Assembly (NCBI GenBank): GCA_013697365.1
Contig: JACCXA010000070.1
Span: 1 to 11,283, forward strand
Length of the DNA stretch: 11,283 nt
Origin: Chthoniobacterales bacterium
GTDB taxonomy: Bacteria; Verrucomicrobiota; Verrucomicrobiia; Chthoniobacterales; UBA10450
Direction of reading: 5' to 3'
Each line of letters starts with the position of its first letter. The first letter of the stretch is position 1. Shown piece by piece: positions 1 to 7,126 of the stretch. The notes beneath the pieces were generated by a model that was given only the letters and a program-made list of their open reading frames with translations, did no database searches and had not been told where the DNA came from. The translations under genes and the position numbers were made by a program.

Positions 1-2
1 TC

Positions 3-266
3 CTAAAGGCTGCTGGCAGCGTTGCTCCGCAGCAGCGGAGTAGGGACGAGCCCGGGGTTACGGTTGGGATCGATCGTCCCATTGGCTGGCACATCTTCAG
101 GTCCTTCCGCCGGCGGCGCCGGCTCCGCGAGCTGATTTGGACCCGTAGTATTCTGAGCAACCAAACGACCTTCCATCGAACTACGTGCAGCAGTCGGTTG
201 AGTTGTTTGGCAGGCAGACAAGGCTGTCAAAGCGAGGAGGCAGGTGGCGATTTTGATCATCTTCAT
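3..266 (-). CDS. small proline/alanine-rich lipoprotein, unknown function
   Basis: An 87-residue protein with a classic lipoprotein signal: a short positive start (MKMIK), a hydrophobic core, and the lipobox LSAC with the lipidated cysteine at residue 19. The mature part is about 69 residues, rich in Pro, Ala, Asn and Gly, with no recognisable domain, so it is probably a disordered peptide anchored to the outer or inner membrane. A purine-rich GGAAGAG lies about 10 bases before the ATG and supports this start; an ATG two codons later is a possible alternative. The gene follows mtnP on the same strand after a 139-base AT-rich gap, so it probably has its own promoter. The frame is complete, with a TAG at the left edge. 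I do not recognise a family; the lipoprotein call is firm and the function is unknown. Confidence 0.72.
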   Translation of the reverse strand: MKMIKIATCLLALTALSACQTTQPTAARSSMEGRLVAQNTTGPNQLAEPAPPAEGPEDVPANGTIDPNRNPGLVPTPLLRSNAASSL

Positions 267-310
267 GGTGGTCGTACTCTTCCGGCAGGACCTATTCCGC
301 TGCCGACGTT

Positions 311-330
311 GTTATAATTACTATACTTTA
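311..330 (-). promoter_or_regulatory. AT-rich promoter-like stretch before the lipoprotein gene
   Basis: The 139 bases between mtnP and the lipoprotein gene hold a sharply AT-rich core. Read on the - strand it contains TATAGT (325 to 320) and TATAAC (316 to 311), both like a -10 element. No good -35 sits at the right distance: TTGCCA at 344 to 339 is only 13 bases from TATAGT. It is the likely place for the lipoprotein promoter, but the exact elements are not resolved. Confidence 0.3.
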
Positions 331-405
331 ATTCGAACTGGCAAGTACTTTGCTAGGCGTTTGCGAGACTCATATCTGCGAAAACATCTGCTACGGGCCG
401 GACGC

Positions 406-1269
406 TCAAAACCGACTTAGAATGGGGCCAAGTTTTTTCAACGTAGCTTCTGGCCAGAGCTTTCGCTCTGTCGTGAGTGCGGAATCGAGAGCTGTATGCT
501 CAGGCCAATTCGGCTCCGTCGGGATGCGCGGTATGACTTGTGCCAGGATCTGCCTGGCCTTCTCGGCATTCGCGACAAGGTGCCCAAAAACCGTCTGCGC
601 TGAAACCGGCTCCTCCTCCACCTTCCAGCAATCGTAGTCGGTGATCATCGCCATGGTGGCGAGCGCGATTTCCGCTTCTCGCGCGAGCTTTGCTTCCGGC
701 AAATTCGTCATCCCGATGACGTCGAAGCCGTGACGACGATTCAGTTCGGACTCCGCGCGAGTAGAAAACGCCGGACCATCCATATTCACATAAGTACCTC
801 CATCATGCGCCGTCACTCCCACTTCAGCGGCGGCCTCTTTCAGGATCACTCGCAGGTTTGTACTGATCGGCTCCGCGAATGTGATGTGAGCGGCGATTCC
901 CTCGCCGAAGAAAGTATGATCGGCTCGCTGGCTGGTCCGATCGTAAAACTGCGAGGGCAGGAGCACATCGCGTGGCGCGTATCTCTCCTGCAAGCTGCCC
1001 ACGGCGGTGACGCAAACGATCCAACGCACGTTGAAGGAACGAAGCGCGTAGATATTCGCGCGATGATTTAACTCATGCGGCAAGAGCCGATGTCCGCGCC
1101 CATGCCGTGGTAGAAAGTAAACCTGCCGGCCATTCACGCTTCCACCGAAGAGCGTATCGGAAGGTGCGCCGAAAGGCGTCGCAACGCGATGCTCATGTGC
1201 GTCTTCCACCCCTTCCATCTGATACAACCCACTCCCGCCTATAATCCCGATCGCTGGTTCGCTGTTCAT
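406..1269 (-). CDS. mtnP: S-methyl-5'-thioadenosine phosphorylase
   Basis: A 287-residue purine nucleoside phosphorylase-family enzyme. It splits methylthioadenosine with phosphate into adenine and 5-methylthioribose-1-phosphate in the cytoplasm, salvaging by-products of polyamine and SAM metabolism. Family marks are the N-terminal GIIGGSGLY (8-16), the phosphate-site region PRHGRGHRLLPHELNHRANI (54-73), VTAVGSL (87-93), the substrate-binding MDGPAFSTRAES (163-174), MTNLPEAKLAREAEI (187-201) and TDYDCW (210-215), the last typical of adenine-specific MTAP rather than guanine-specific PNP. The length fits the family. The ATG start is set by the conserved motif a few residues in; no Shine-Dalgarno is visible. 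The gene is divergent from miaB across 145 bases. MTAP enzymes can also act on 5'-deoxyadenosine, a by-product of radical-SAM enzymes such as MiaB. The family call is very safe; MTA preference is inferred from the motifs. Confidence 0.93.
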   Translation of the reverse strand: MNSEPAIGIIGGSGLYQMEGVEDAHEHRVATPFGAPSDTLFGGSVNGRQVYFLPRHGRGHRLLPHELNHRANIYALRSFNVRWIVCVTAVGSLQERYAPRDVLLPSQFYDRTSQRADHTFFGEGIAAHITFAEPISTNLRVILKEAAAEVGVTAHDGGTYVNMDGPAFSTRAESELNRRHGFDVIGMTNLPEAKLAREAEIALATMAMITDYDCWKVEEEPVSAQTVFGHLVANAEKARQILAQVIPRIPTEPNWPEHTALDSALTTERKLWPEATLKKLGPILSRF

Positions 1270-1365
1270 GTGAAGAGGCGATTAAACGGGAAGCCGCCCT
1301 CGAAAAGCAACGCCTCCCTGCTATCTGCGGTCGCACCCTGACCCGCGCCACTTGCCGGAATTGAG

Positions 1366-1387
1366 GTTGGACGGCGAGCGTTGGACG
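1366..1387. repeat. two GTTGGACG direct repeats between mtnP and miaB
   Basis: GTTGGACG occurs at 1366-1373 and again at 1380-1387, followed by the related TTGAACC. A short inverted pair, AGGTT (1364-1368) and AACCT (1391-1395), encloses them. It lies in the 145-base divergent spacer just before miaB. It could be a regulatory element or a fragment of an interspersed genomic repeat; one copy cannot decide. No convincing sigma70 promoter is seen for either gene in this spacer. Confidence 0.3.
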
Positions 1388-1414
1388 TTGAACCTTCTCC
1401 TCCTTCGTCCGCCC

Positions 1415-2770
1415 ATGCCCAAGTTCTATATCAAAACCTACGGCTGCCAGATGAACGAACGCGACTCGGAGCAGGTCGCGCATTCGCTCCTGGAACGAGG
1501 CTACGAAGCGGTGGCGAACGAAGCTGAGGCGGACGTTGTCCTTCTCAATACCTGCAGCGTGCGCGACATGGCCGATCAGAAAGCTCTAGGGAAAATGGGG
1601 ATGATGGGCTCGCTTGCAAGACGCCGGCCCGAGGTCGTCTTCGGATTCCTTGGTTGTATGGCGCAGGCCCGCGGCGATTCGCTCTTCGCGGGGTTGCCGC
1701 ACCTCGATTTGGTGGTTGGAACACAAAAGTTCCATCGCGTCGCCGATTACGTGGAGGAATTACTGGAGAAGAAACGGACGCGGCGCATGGACGATCTGCG
1801 CTTCTCGGTTTCTGACACTGCCGAAGAGACCGGCTCTCAGGGGACCATCCGCGAACAGAATCTCGCGCCACAGCAGGCGACGGCGTTTGTCTCGATCATG
1901 CAGGGCTGCAACATGCACTGCACTTTTTGCATCGTGCCGCGGACGCGCGGTGCGGAACGGAGCCGGTCGATTGGCGAGATCGTGCGTGAAGTTCGCGAGC
2001 TCGTCGCGCGCGGAGTGAAAGAAGTGACGTTGCTTGGCCAAATCGTGAACCTTTACGGCCGGCATGAATTTTCGAAGAAGGAAAACAAGAGTCCTTTCGT
2101 GCAGTTGCTCGAAGAAGTGCATGCGGTCGACGGCCTGGAACGTGTGCGCTTTACCTCCCCTCACCCGATTGGATTCCGGGATGATCTCATCCAAGCACTC
2201 GCGACATTGCCGAAGCTCGCCGAGCATGTGCATCTGCCGCTGCAATCCGGATCGGATCGCATTCTCAGGGCCATGCACCGGCCCTACACGGCAGAAAAGT
2301 ATTTCGGATTGGTCCAACAGATTCGCGCGGCGCGGCCGGAGGTCGCGATCACGACAGATGTCATCGTAGGTTTTCCGGGCGAGGACGACAACGACTACGG
2401 GTGGACCCGCGACCTGGTCGACAGAATCCAATTCGATAACGCTTTCATCTTTCGCTACTCGACCCGCGCGGGCACGCCTGCCGCACTGCATCCCGCGCAA
2501 GTTCCCGAGCGCGTGAAGGAAGAGCGTAATCAGGATCTACTGCGCGTCGTCGATGCTTCCGCCCATCGCGCGAACGACCGCCTGGTGGGCGCCGACGTGG
2601 AGATTCTCTGCGAAGGGCCGAGCCGAAACAATGCGACTCGCCTGATGGGCCGGACACGAACAAACAAAATTGTTGTTTTCGAAGACCAGCCGGATCGCGC
2701 CGGGCAGTTGATGCGAATCAAGATCGAGCAAGCGAATGGATTCAGCTTGTATGGCACCCCGCTCGTGTAA
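1415..2770 (+). CDS. miaB: tRNA-2-methylthio-N6-dimethylallyladenosine synthase (MiaB)
   Basis: A 451-residue radical-SAM methylthiotransferase that adds a methylthio group to i6A37 of tRNAs reading UNN codons, using two [4Fe-4S] clusters. The N-terminal UPF0004 domain carries the auxiliary-cluster cysteines C11 (KTYGCQMN), C47 (LNTCSVRDMADQKALG) and C81 (FLGCMAQ). The radical-SAM motif C165-N-M-H-C169-T-F-C172 is followed by IVPRTRG. A TRAM-type RNA-binding domain ends the protein (RLMGRTRTNKIVVFE). The open frame extends upstream to a TTG at 1352, but MiaB proteins begin a few residues before KFYIKTYGCQMN, so the ATG at 1415 is chosen. In the usual LLGQNVN segment this protein reads LLGQIVNLYG, a notable change. 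It is followed after 17 bases by a membrane protein gene and then the GT9 gene, probably one transcript. MiaB rather than RimO or MtaB is supported by the start and the CNMHCTFCIVP stretch. Confidence 0.94.
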   Translation: MPKFYIKTYGCQMNERDSEQVAHSLLERGYEAVANEAEADVVLLNTCSVRDMADQKALGKMGMMGSLARRRPEVVFGFLGCMAQARGDSLFAGLPHLDLVVGTQKFHRVADYVEELLEKKRTRRMDDLRFSVSDTAEETGSQGTIREQNLAPQQATAFVSIMQGCNMHCTFCIVPRTRGAERSRSIGEIVREVRELVARGVKEVTLLGQIVNLYGRHEFSKKENKSPFVQLLEEVHAVDGLERVRFTSPHPIGFRDDLIQALATLPKLAEHVHLPLQSGSDRILRAMHRPYTAEKYFGLVQQIRAARPEVAITTDVIVGFPGEDDNDYGWTRDLVDRIQFDNAFIFRYSTRAGTPAALHPAQVPERVKEERNQDLLRVVDASAHRANDRLVGADVEILCEGPSRNNATRLMGRTRTNKIVVFEDQPDRAGQLMRIKIEQANGFSLYGTPLV

Positions 2771-2787
2771 GCTGCCGCTCTCTCTGC

Positions 2788-3339
2788 ATGATTTACGATC
2801 TTTCGCTGCGTGCGGCTGGCTTCATCGCCGGCTTGTTCCTTTTGCTTGCGAGTTTGCCAGGTTTGTTGATGCCGCAGGCCGCAAGCGCCTGGTTCCGTGC
2901 GCTGCCGCGTTCTCGACTGATGGGCGTCCTCTTGCTGACGATCGCGCTCCTTTGGAGCTTCTGGCTGCTCTGGACGATGGAGATGGGCGAGTTTTCGAGT
3001 TTCCGAAAGCCGCTGCTCGTCGCGCTGCCGGTTGGTTACTTTCTCGTCTTGCGTTTCGTAAACGAATTCCTCGCCGTGCGCGCGCTTGGTATTCTCTTCC
3101 TCCTCGGGGCCGAGCCACTCCTGGAAGCTGCTTTTCTTCGTTACGAAAGCAGTCGCCTCCTGGTCACCGTCTTCGCATATATCCTGATCGTCGCGGGGTT
3201 ATTCTGGGTCACAATGCCGTATCTCCTGCGTGATCACATTCAGTGGAGCACTCGGGAGACCGGACGCTGGCGCGCGGTCAACATCATCGGCGTTCTCTAT
3301 GGGGCGGTGATTCTGTTCTGCGCGCTTACGCGCTACTGA
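2788..3339 (+). CDS. integral membrane protein, about six helices, unknown function
   Basis: A 183-residue very hydrophobic protein with roughly six predicted membrane segments at residues 9-28, 44-64, 75-90, 97-115, 123-144 and 162-180. Short charged loops lie between them, for example FRALPRSR near 36-43 and YLLRDHIQWSTRETGRWR near 145-162. No catalytic motif or known family is apparent. It starts 17 bases after miaB and ends 24 bases before the GT9 gene, so it is likely co-transcribed with both. The ATG is the first in frame; there is no clear Shine-Dalgarno, as for most genes here. The protein-like composition, the fit between its neighbours and the regular spacing argue that it is real. 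A link with envelope glycan synthesis through the GT9 neighbour is only a guess. Confidence 0.82.
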   Translation: MIYDLSLRAAGFIAGLFLLLASLPGLLMPQAASAWFRALPRSRLMGVLLLTIALLWSFWLLWTMEMGEFSSFRKPLLVALPVGYFLVLRFVNEFLAVRALGILFLLGAEPLLEAAFLRYESSRLLVTVFAYILIVAGLFWVTMPYLLRDHIQWSTRETGRWRAVNIIGVLYGAVILFCALTRY

Positions 3340-3363
3340 CGCCATTCTCATCGCTCAGCGAGG

Positions 3364-4314
3364 ATGAATCGCATTCTCGTCATCCGTGGTGGCGCCATCG
3401 GTGACTTTGTCCTGACGCTGCCCGCGCTCAAACTCCTGCGCGATGCATACCCCGCTGCGCAAATTGAAATTCTCGGCTACAAGCACATCGTCGCCCTCGC
3501 CGAAGGTCGATTCTACGCGCAGGCTGTCCACTCGATTGAGTATGGAAAGCTCGCAGGGTTTTTCGCTAAAGGGGCGGAATTGGACTCGGCGCTGAGCGAT
3601 TACTTCGCGAGCTTTGATCTCGTTCTGAGTTACCTCTTCGATCCGGACGCAATTTTTGAGCGGAACGTTCGGCATTGCGGCGTGGAGGAATTCCTAGTCG
3701 GTTCACCGAAAATCATCGAATCGGAACATGCCGCGCGTCAGCTGGCGCGCCCCCTGGTCAAGCTGGATTTGGAACTTACCGATCCGGCAGCGCATTTGTA
3801 TCCGTCGCTCGGCGACCGCGACTTTGCCGCAGATATTCTGCGTACCCTTAAAGCTCCGGTGGTCGCCGTTCATCCTGGGAGCGGGAGTCCGACGAAGAAC
3901 TGGCCGGTCGAAAATTGGGCGGAACTCGCCGCATTGCTTCTTCGACGTGGCCATGGTTCCTCGCTACTCGTCATCGGCGGCGAAGCTGACGAGCGGGAAC
4001 TGGCTGCCTTCCGAGTCCTCGCTGAAACCAGCGCTATTCGTATTGCGGAGGCTCTGCCGCTTCCCGAAGTTGCGGCGTTGTTGGAAGGCTGCGCCTGCTT
4101 CATTGGACACGATAGCGGCGTCTCGCAGATCGCGGCCGCGGTAGGGGCGCCCAGTGTTCTCCTTTTCGGGCCGACAGACCCGGCGGTGTGGGCCCCACAG
4201 AACGAGAACGTGCGAGTCCTGCGCGCGGTCGAAGGAGACCTTTGTCGAATCGACACCGACGCCGTCGCGGAAGCCGTTGTTCAGGAGCTGATGCGCATCG
4301 GCATCAGCACGTAG
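3364..4314 (+). CDS. glycosyltransferase family 9 (heptosyltransferase-like)
   Basis: A 316-residue GT-B enzyme of family 9, the family of ADP-heptose:LPS heptosyltransferases WaaC, WaaF and WaaQ. It would transfer a sugar onto a lipopolysaccharide core or another glycan on the cytoplasmic face of the inner membrane. Visible marks are the N-terminal LVIRGGAIGDFVLTLPAL with the acidic residue D14 where the catalytic base of WaaC sits, HPGSGSPTKNWP (170-181) at the start of the nucleotide-sugar domain, IGHDSG (247-252) and LLFGPTDP (266-273). GAGG directly abuts the ATG, an unusually short spacing, but the conserved N terminus fixes this start. It is the third gene of the miaB cluster. Its last 34 bases overlap the 3' end of dnaN on the other strand. 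The exact donor and acceptor cannot be read from the sequence, so no symbol is given. Confidence 0.9.
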   Translation: MNRILVIRGGAIGDFVLTLPALKLLRDAYPAAQIEILGYKHIVALAEGRFYAQAVHSIEYGKLAGFFAKGAELDSALSDYFASFDLVLSYLFDPDAIFERNVRHCGVEEFLVGSPKIIESEHAARQLARPLVKLDLELTDPAAHLYPSLGDRDFAADILRTLKAPVVAVHPGSGSPTKNWPVENWAELAALLLRRGHGSSLLVIGGEADERELAAFRVLAETSAIRIAEALPLPEVAALLEGCACFIGHDSGVSQIAAAVGAPSVLLFGPTDPAVWAPQNENVRVLRAVEGDLCRIDTDAVAEAVVQELMRIGIST

Positions 4315-5378
4315 AGAAATGGAGTCTGAATCTTCAGCACGCCCGGACTCATCTCGTCGATGAGGTCAAGGAAGACCTCGTCTTCCGTGAGGTTCCGAAG
4401 CGGCGCCATGAAGAACTCGGGGTTGAATGCGATCGAAAAATCGCGGCCCTTGTAGGCCACTGCCAAGGACTCTTTTGCCTCGCCGACTTCCGGTGTGTTC
4501 GCAGTAATGTCGATGTTGTTCTTCGTGAAGTTCAGCTTGATCGAATTCGATTTGTCGCTCGCCAATAAGGAAACGCGGCGCAGTGAATTCAGAAAAGTCT
4601 CACGCTCGAGCGTGACACGCTCCTTCGTCTCCGAAGGGATAACCTGCCGGTAGTTCGGGTAGTTTCCTTCGATCAGTTTCGAAACCAGAAGCGTGTTGTT
4701 GAGATCGAAGGCGATTTGCCCGCTGCCAAAGCTGACCTTCACATCTCCTTCTTCGGTGAGGAGACGCTGCAATTCAGTCACCGCCTTCGTCGGCACAATG
4801 ATGTCAGCCTCGTGGCTGCGGGGAAATTCCAATTCTATGTCGACCATTGCGAGCCGCCGGCCGTCCGTTGCGACGAGGGTCAGCTTGTTTTCCTTCAGGC
4901 TGAAAAGAACGCCATTCAGAACGTAGCGTGTTTCATCAGTCGAAATCGCGTAGGAAGTTTTTCGCAGTCCGTCGCGCAGATCCTTCTGCCGAATCGTAAT
5001 CACCTTCGCCCCTTCGAACTTCGGCAGCGGCGGAAATTCCTCTTCCGGCAGGCCCAGGATCTTGAAAAAACTTTGCCCGCTTCTGATGGAGGCCGCGTTC
5101 TTTCCATCGACTTCAACCTGTATCTCGCTCGAAGGGAGTTCGCGAATGATGGTGAAGAGCCGGCGCGCCGGAAGCGTCGTTGCCCCGGATTTTTCCACCT
5201 TCGCTTCGAAGCTACCCCGGACGCCGACATCCAGGTCCGTCGTGGTCAGATGCACGACATCGCCATTCGCCTGGAGCAAAACATTTGAGAGAATCGGAAG
5301 CGTCGTTCGTGTGCTCACCACATTCTGGACCTGCTGCAAACCTTCGAGCAATTTCTCTTTCGTGACGCTGAATTTCAT
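4281..5378 (-). CDS. dnaN: DNA polymerase III subunit beta (sliding clamp)
   Basis: A 365-residue beta clamp, the usual length. It dimerises into a ring on DNA and tethers polymerase III and other partners. Three repeated clamp domains are expected. The N terminus (MKFSVTKEKLLEGLQQVQNV, then TLPILSNVLLQ) and the C terminus ending YVLMPMRISS are diagnostic; the MPMR segment helps form the clamp-protein binding pocket. Internal family marks include TRYVLNGVLF and LVATDGRRLA, and LIEGNYPNYRQVIP. It lies 109 bases downstream of dnaA on the same strand, the classic dnaA-dnaN arrangement, though recF and gyrB do not follow. The spacer holds no strong Shine-Dalgarno and only a weak promoter-like match. 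The last codons overlap the converging GT9 gene. The assignment is secure. Confidence 0.98.
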   Translation of the reverse strand: MKFSVTKEKLLEGLQQVQNVVSTRTTLPILSNVLLQANGDVVHLTTTDLDVGVRGSFEAKVEKSGATTLPARRLFTIIRELPSSEIQVEVDGKNAASIRSGQSFFKILGLPEEEFPPLPKFEGAKVITIRQKDLRDGLRKTSYAISTDETRYVLNGVLFSLKENKLTLVATDGRRLAMVDIELEFPRSHEADIIVPTKAVTELQRLLTEEGDVKVSFGSGQIAFDLNNTLLVSKLIEGNYPNYRQVIPSETKERVTLERETFLNSLRRVSLLASDKSNSIKLNFTKNNIDITANTPEVGEAKESLAVAYKGRDFSIAFNPEFFMAPLRNLTEDEVFLDLIDEMSPGVLKIQTPFLYVLMPMRISS

Positions 5379-5487
5379 GAGGTCGGACGAGCTATGATGT
5401 AAGGCTAACGTTTTTAATCAGCAACCGTAATCTCACGTCGCAACGAGGGGCTTTCCCCCGCGATGAACCGATGAGGGGAAGTCGCAA

Positions 5488-6855
5488 TTAACGCTTCAAC
5501 GAGCTATCGATGAAGGAGATGGTTTGACGGATATTATCCTGCTCGACCATCCGTTTCTTTACCAGTTTGCAGGCATGCAAGACGGTGCCATGATCCCGTC
5601 CCCCGAAGGCGTCCCCAATCTCATTGAGCGATGCTTTCGTCAGTTCGCGCGCGAGATACATCGCGATCTGGCGGGGAAAAGCGATGTTCGCCGGCCGGCG
5701 TTTGCTCGTCATATCCGCGAGGCGAACATCGAAGTGCTCAGCGACCCGGCGTTGGATCTGCTCGATCGTGACGGCGTGTCGTGCTTCTTCGTTCAGGATG
5801 TCTTTGAGGAGGTGCTCGACGACTTCGTTCGTGAGCTCCTTGCCGCTTAGCGACGCGAAGGAAGCCACCCGCATGAGCGCGCCTTCAAGCCGGCGGACGT
5901 TGGTGCGAATGCGTTTGGCCAGGAAGTCGAAGATCTCGTCTCGCAAAACGATCTGAAGGGTGCGCGCCTTCTTGCGCAGGATTGCCGTGCGCGTCTCGAC
6001 ATCGGGCGGCTGCAACTCCGCGGTTAAACCCCATTCAAAACGAGAGACAAGTCGATGCTCGAGATTTGCAATCTCCGAGGCGGGGCGATCGCTTGAGAGC
6101 ACGATCTGCTTATGCCCGTCGAAAAGCGTATTGAAGGTGTGGAAGAATTCTTCCTGTGATCGCTCTTTGCCACCCAGGAATTGGATGTCATCGATGAGCA
6201 GCAGATCGGCCTGGCGGTAACGCTTCCGAAATTTTACGAGCGTGCTGTGCTGGATCGCATCGATGAACTCGTTGATGAAAAGCTCGCTCGAGAGATACAT
6301 CACCTTCGCGTTTTTCTTCTTCGCCCAAACATACTGCCCGATCGACTGCATCAGGTGGGTTTTGCCGAGGCCGACTCCGCCGTAGATGAAGAGCGGATTG
6401 TAAGTGCGCGCGGGCGATTGCGCGACGGCCAGGCTGGCGGCGTGCGCAATTTCGTTGTTCGGTCCGACCACGAACGACTCGAAACTGTTGCGCGGGTTGA
6501 GGCCAAGCGCGCTTCCGGGATTCGCAGGAGGACTCTCCGGTTCCGTGACTAATTCGGGCTCCTCGCCAACGGCGGAAGGTGATTCTTTCGAGGCCATCCC
6601 GCCGTCTGGAGGCATGGAGAATTTAATCTTGCGCGGCGAACCGAACGCAGTCACCACCGCGGACTGCAGAGCCGCCATGTGGTTACTCTCGATCCAGAAT
6701 TGATAGATGTTGTTCGGAACGAGAAAGGTGAGCGAATCATCGTTCGCATGGACGAGCTTAACCGCGGAAAACCAACGCTTGTAAGTATCTGCACTAACCT
6801 GTGGTTTTAGGGCCGTCGACAGCTTCGACCATATCTGAACACACTTCTCTTCCAT
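5488..6855 (-). CDS. dnaA: chromosomal replication initiator protein DnaA
   Basis: A 455-residue AAA+ ATPase that binds DnaA boxes, melts the origin, loads the helicase and often represses its own gene. Domain I spans about 1-72 and a Pro/Glu-rich linker (domain II) about 75-122. Domain III carries Walker A GGVGLGKT (159-166), Walker B LLLIDD (218-223), sensor 1 near SSDRPA (254-259) and the RLVSRFEWGL region (268-277). Domain IV has the helix-turn-helix signature ending in GDAFGGRDHGTVLHACK (414-430). The position most often Thr or Ser in the DH(T/S)TV motif is Gly here. The ATG start is supported by the normal domain I start; a 9-bp hairpin ends only 5 bases before it and no Shine-Dalgarno is seen. 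dnaN follows, and a structured region with DnaA-box-like sites lies upstream, consistent with autoregulation. Confidence 0.98.
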   Translation of the reverse strand: MEEKCVQIWSKLSTALKPQVSADTYKRWFSAVKLVHANDDSLTFLVPNNIYQFWIESNHMAALQSAVVTAFGSPRKIKFSMPPDGGMASKESPSAVGEEPELVTEPESPPANPGSALGLNPRNSFESFVVGPNNEIAHAASLAVAQSPARTYNPLFIYGGVGLGKTHLMQSIGQYVWAKKKNAKVMYLSSELFINEFIDAIQHSTLVKFRKRYRQADLLLIDDIQFLGGKERSQEEFFHTFNTLFDGHKQIVLSSDRPASEIANLEHRLVSRFEWGLTAELQPPDVETRTAILRKKARTLQIVLRDEIFDFLAKRIRTNVRRLEGALMRVASFASLSGKELTNEVVEHLLKDILNEEARHAVTIEQIQRRVAEHFDVRLADMTSKRRPANIAFPRQIAMYLARELTKASLNEIGDAFGGRDHGTVLHACKLVKKRMVEQDNIRQTISFIDSSLKR

Positions 6856-6860
6856 ACCGA

Positions 6861-6882
6861 GTTGTTAACAGCGTTAAACAAC
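6861..6882 (-). promoter_or_regulatory. inverted repeat touching the dnaA start, possible translational switch
   Basis: GTTGTTAAC (6861-6869), a 3-base loop and GTTAAACAAC (6873-6882) form a 9-bp hairpin with one bulged base. In the dnaA mRNA it would end 5 bases before the AUG and cover the ribosome entry region. The TAA of the possible upstream ORF lies inside the stem (6876 to 6874), so a ribosome finishing that ORF would open it. There is no U-run, so a terminator is unlikely. It could also be an operator palindrome. Confidence 0.5.
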
Positions 6883-7104
6883 CTGCGACGTGGCGTCGCC
6901 CTGGTAGATGCGAAAAGCGACGCCCTCCGCTTCCATTTCGAACACGGAGTAATTTTCAGAAATCGCGCGGCGCCGCGTCGGTGGCAAAAGACCAGCATAC
7001 GAGGGGACAACCTCGTGCAGCGCACCTGCGTTTCTGTTTGCGCAGGGCGATGACGAACTCTCTCCGGCGTTTTGGAACGTGGAGGCGGGTGTTGTCATCT
7101 TCAT
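6874..7104 (-). CDS. possible small leader ORF before dnaA, unknown
   Basis: A 76-residue frame from an ATG at 7104 (86 residues if the GTG at 7134 is used) that stops 18 bases before dnaA. Its C-terminal half looks protein-like, including RAISENYSVFEMEAEG and VAFRIYQGDATSQVV, while the first part is Ser/Asn/Pro-rich and less convincing. I recognise no family. No Shine-Dalgarno is visible. The stop codon falls in the hairpin that fronts dnaA, which would suit translational coupling. The GTG start would lie within the tandem DnaA-box repeat. It overlaps other open frames of similar length, so it may be chance; conservation in relatives would decide. Confidence 0.35.
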   Translation of the reverse strand: MKMTTPASTFQNAGESSSSPCANRNAGALHEVVPSYAGLLPPTRRRAISENYSVFEMEAEGVAFRIYQGDATSQVV

Positions 7105-7126
7105 AGGACGTTCAAGTGCTTGCAGA

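Noticed and set aside
313..318. TATAAT on the + strand near the left end
   Set aside because: No + strand gene starts downstream of it and no -35 is present; the AT-rich spacer serves the - strand lipoprotein gene better.
350..637. Open frame on the + strand opposite the end of mtnP
   Set aside because: It runs antisense through a clear mtnP gene, is Cys/Ser-rich without motifs, and is a shadow of mtnP codon bias.
783..791. ATATTCACA, a near DnaA box inside mtnP
   Set aside because: One mismatch, isolated, within coding sequence and far from dnaA; expected by chance in a window of this size.
1352..1414. Upstream extension of miaB from a TTG at 1352
   Set aside because: MiaB proteins start only a few residues before the KFYIKTYGCQMN motif, and the ATG at 1415 gives exactly that; the extension covers repeat-like intergenic DNA.
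1760..2500. 246-codon open frame on the - strand within miaB
   Set aside because: It is entirely antisense to conserved MiaB sequence and has no domain or signal; GC-rich codon bias produces such frames.
5379..5487. Terminator or strong promoter between dnaA and dnaN
   Set aside because: GGGG and CCCC arms near 5445-5460 make only a 4-bp stem, and the promoter-like match TTGCTG/TTACAT is poor; I leave the spacer as a plain operon gap.
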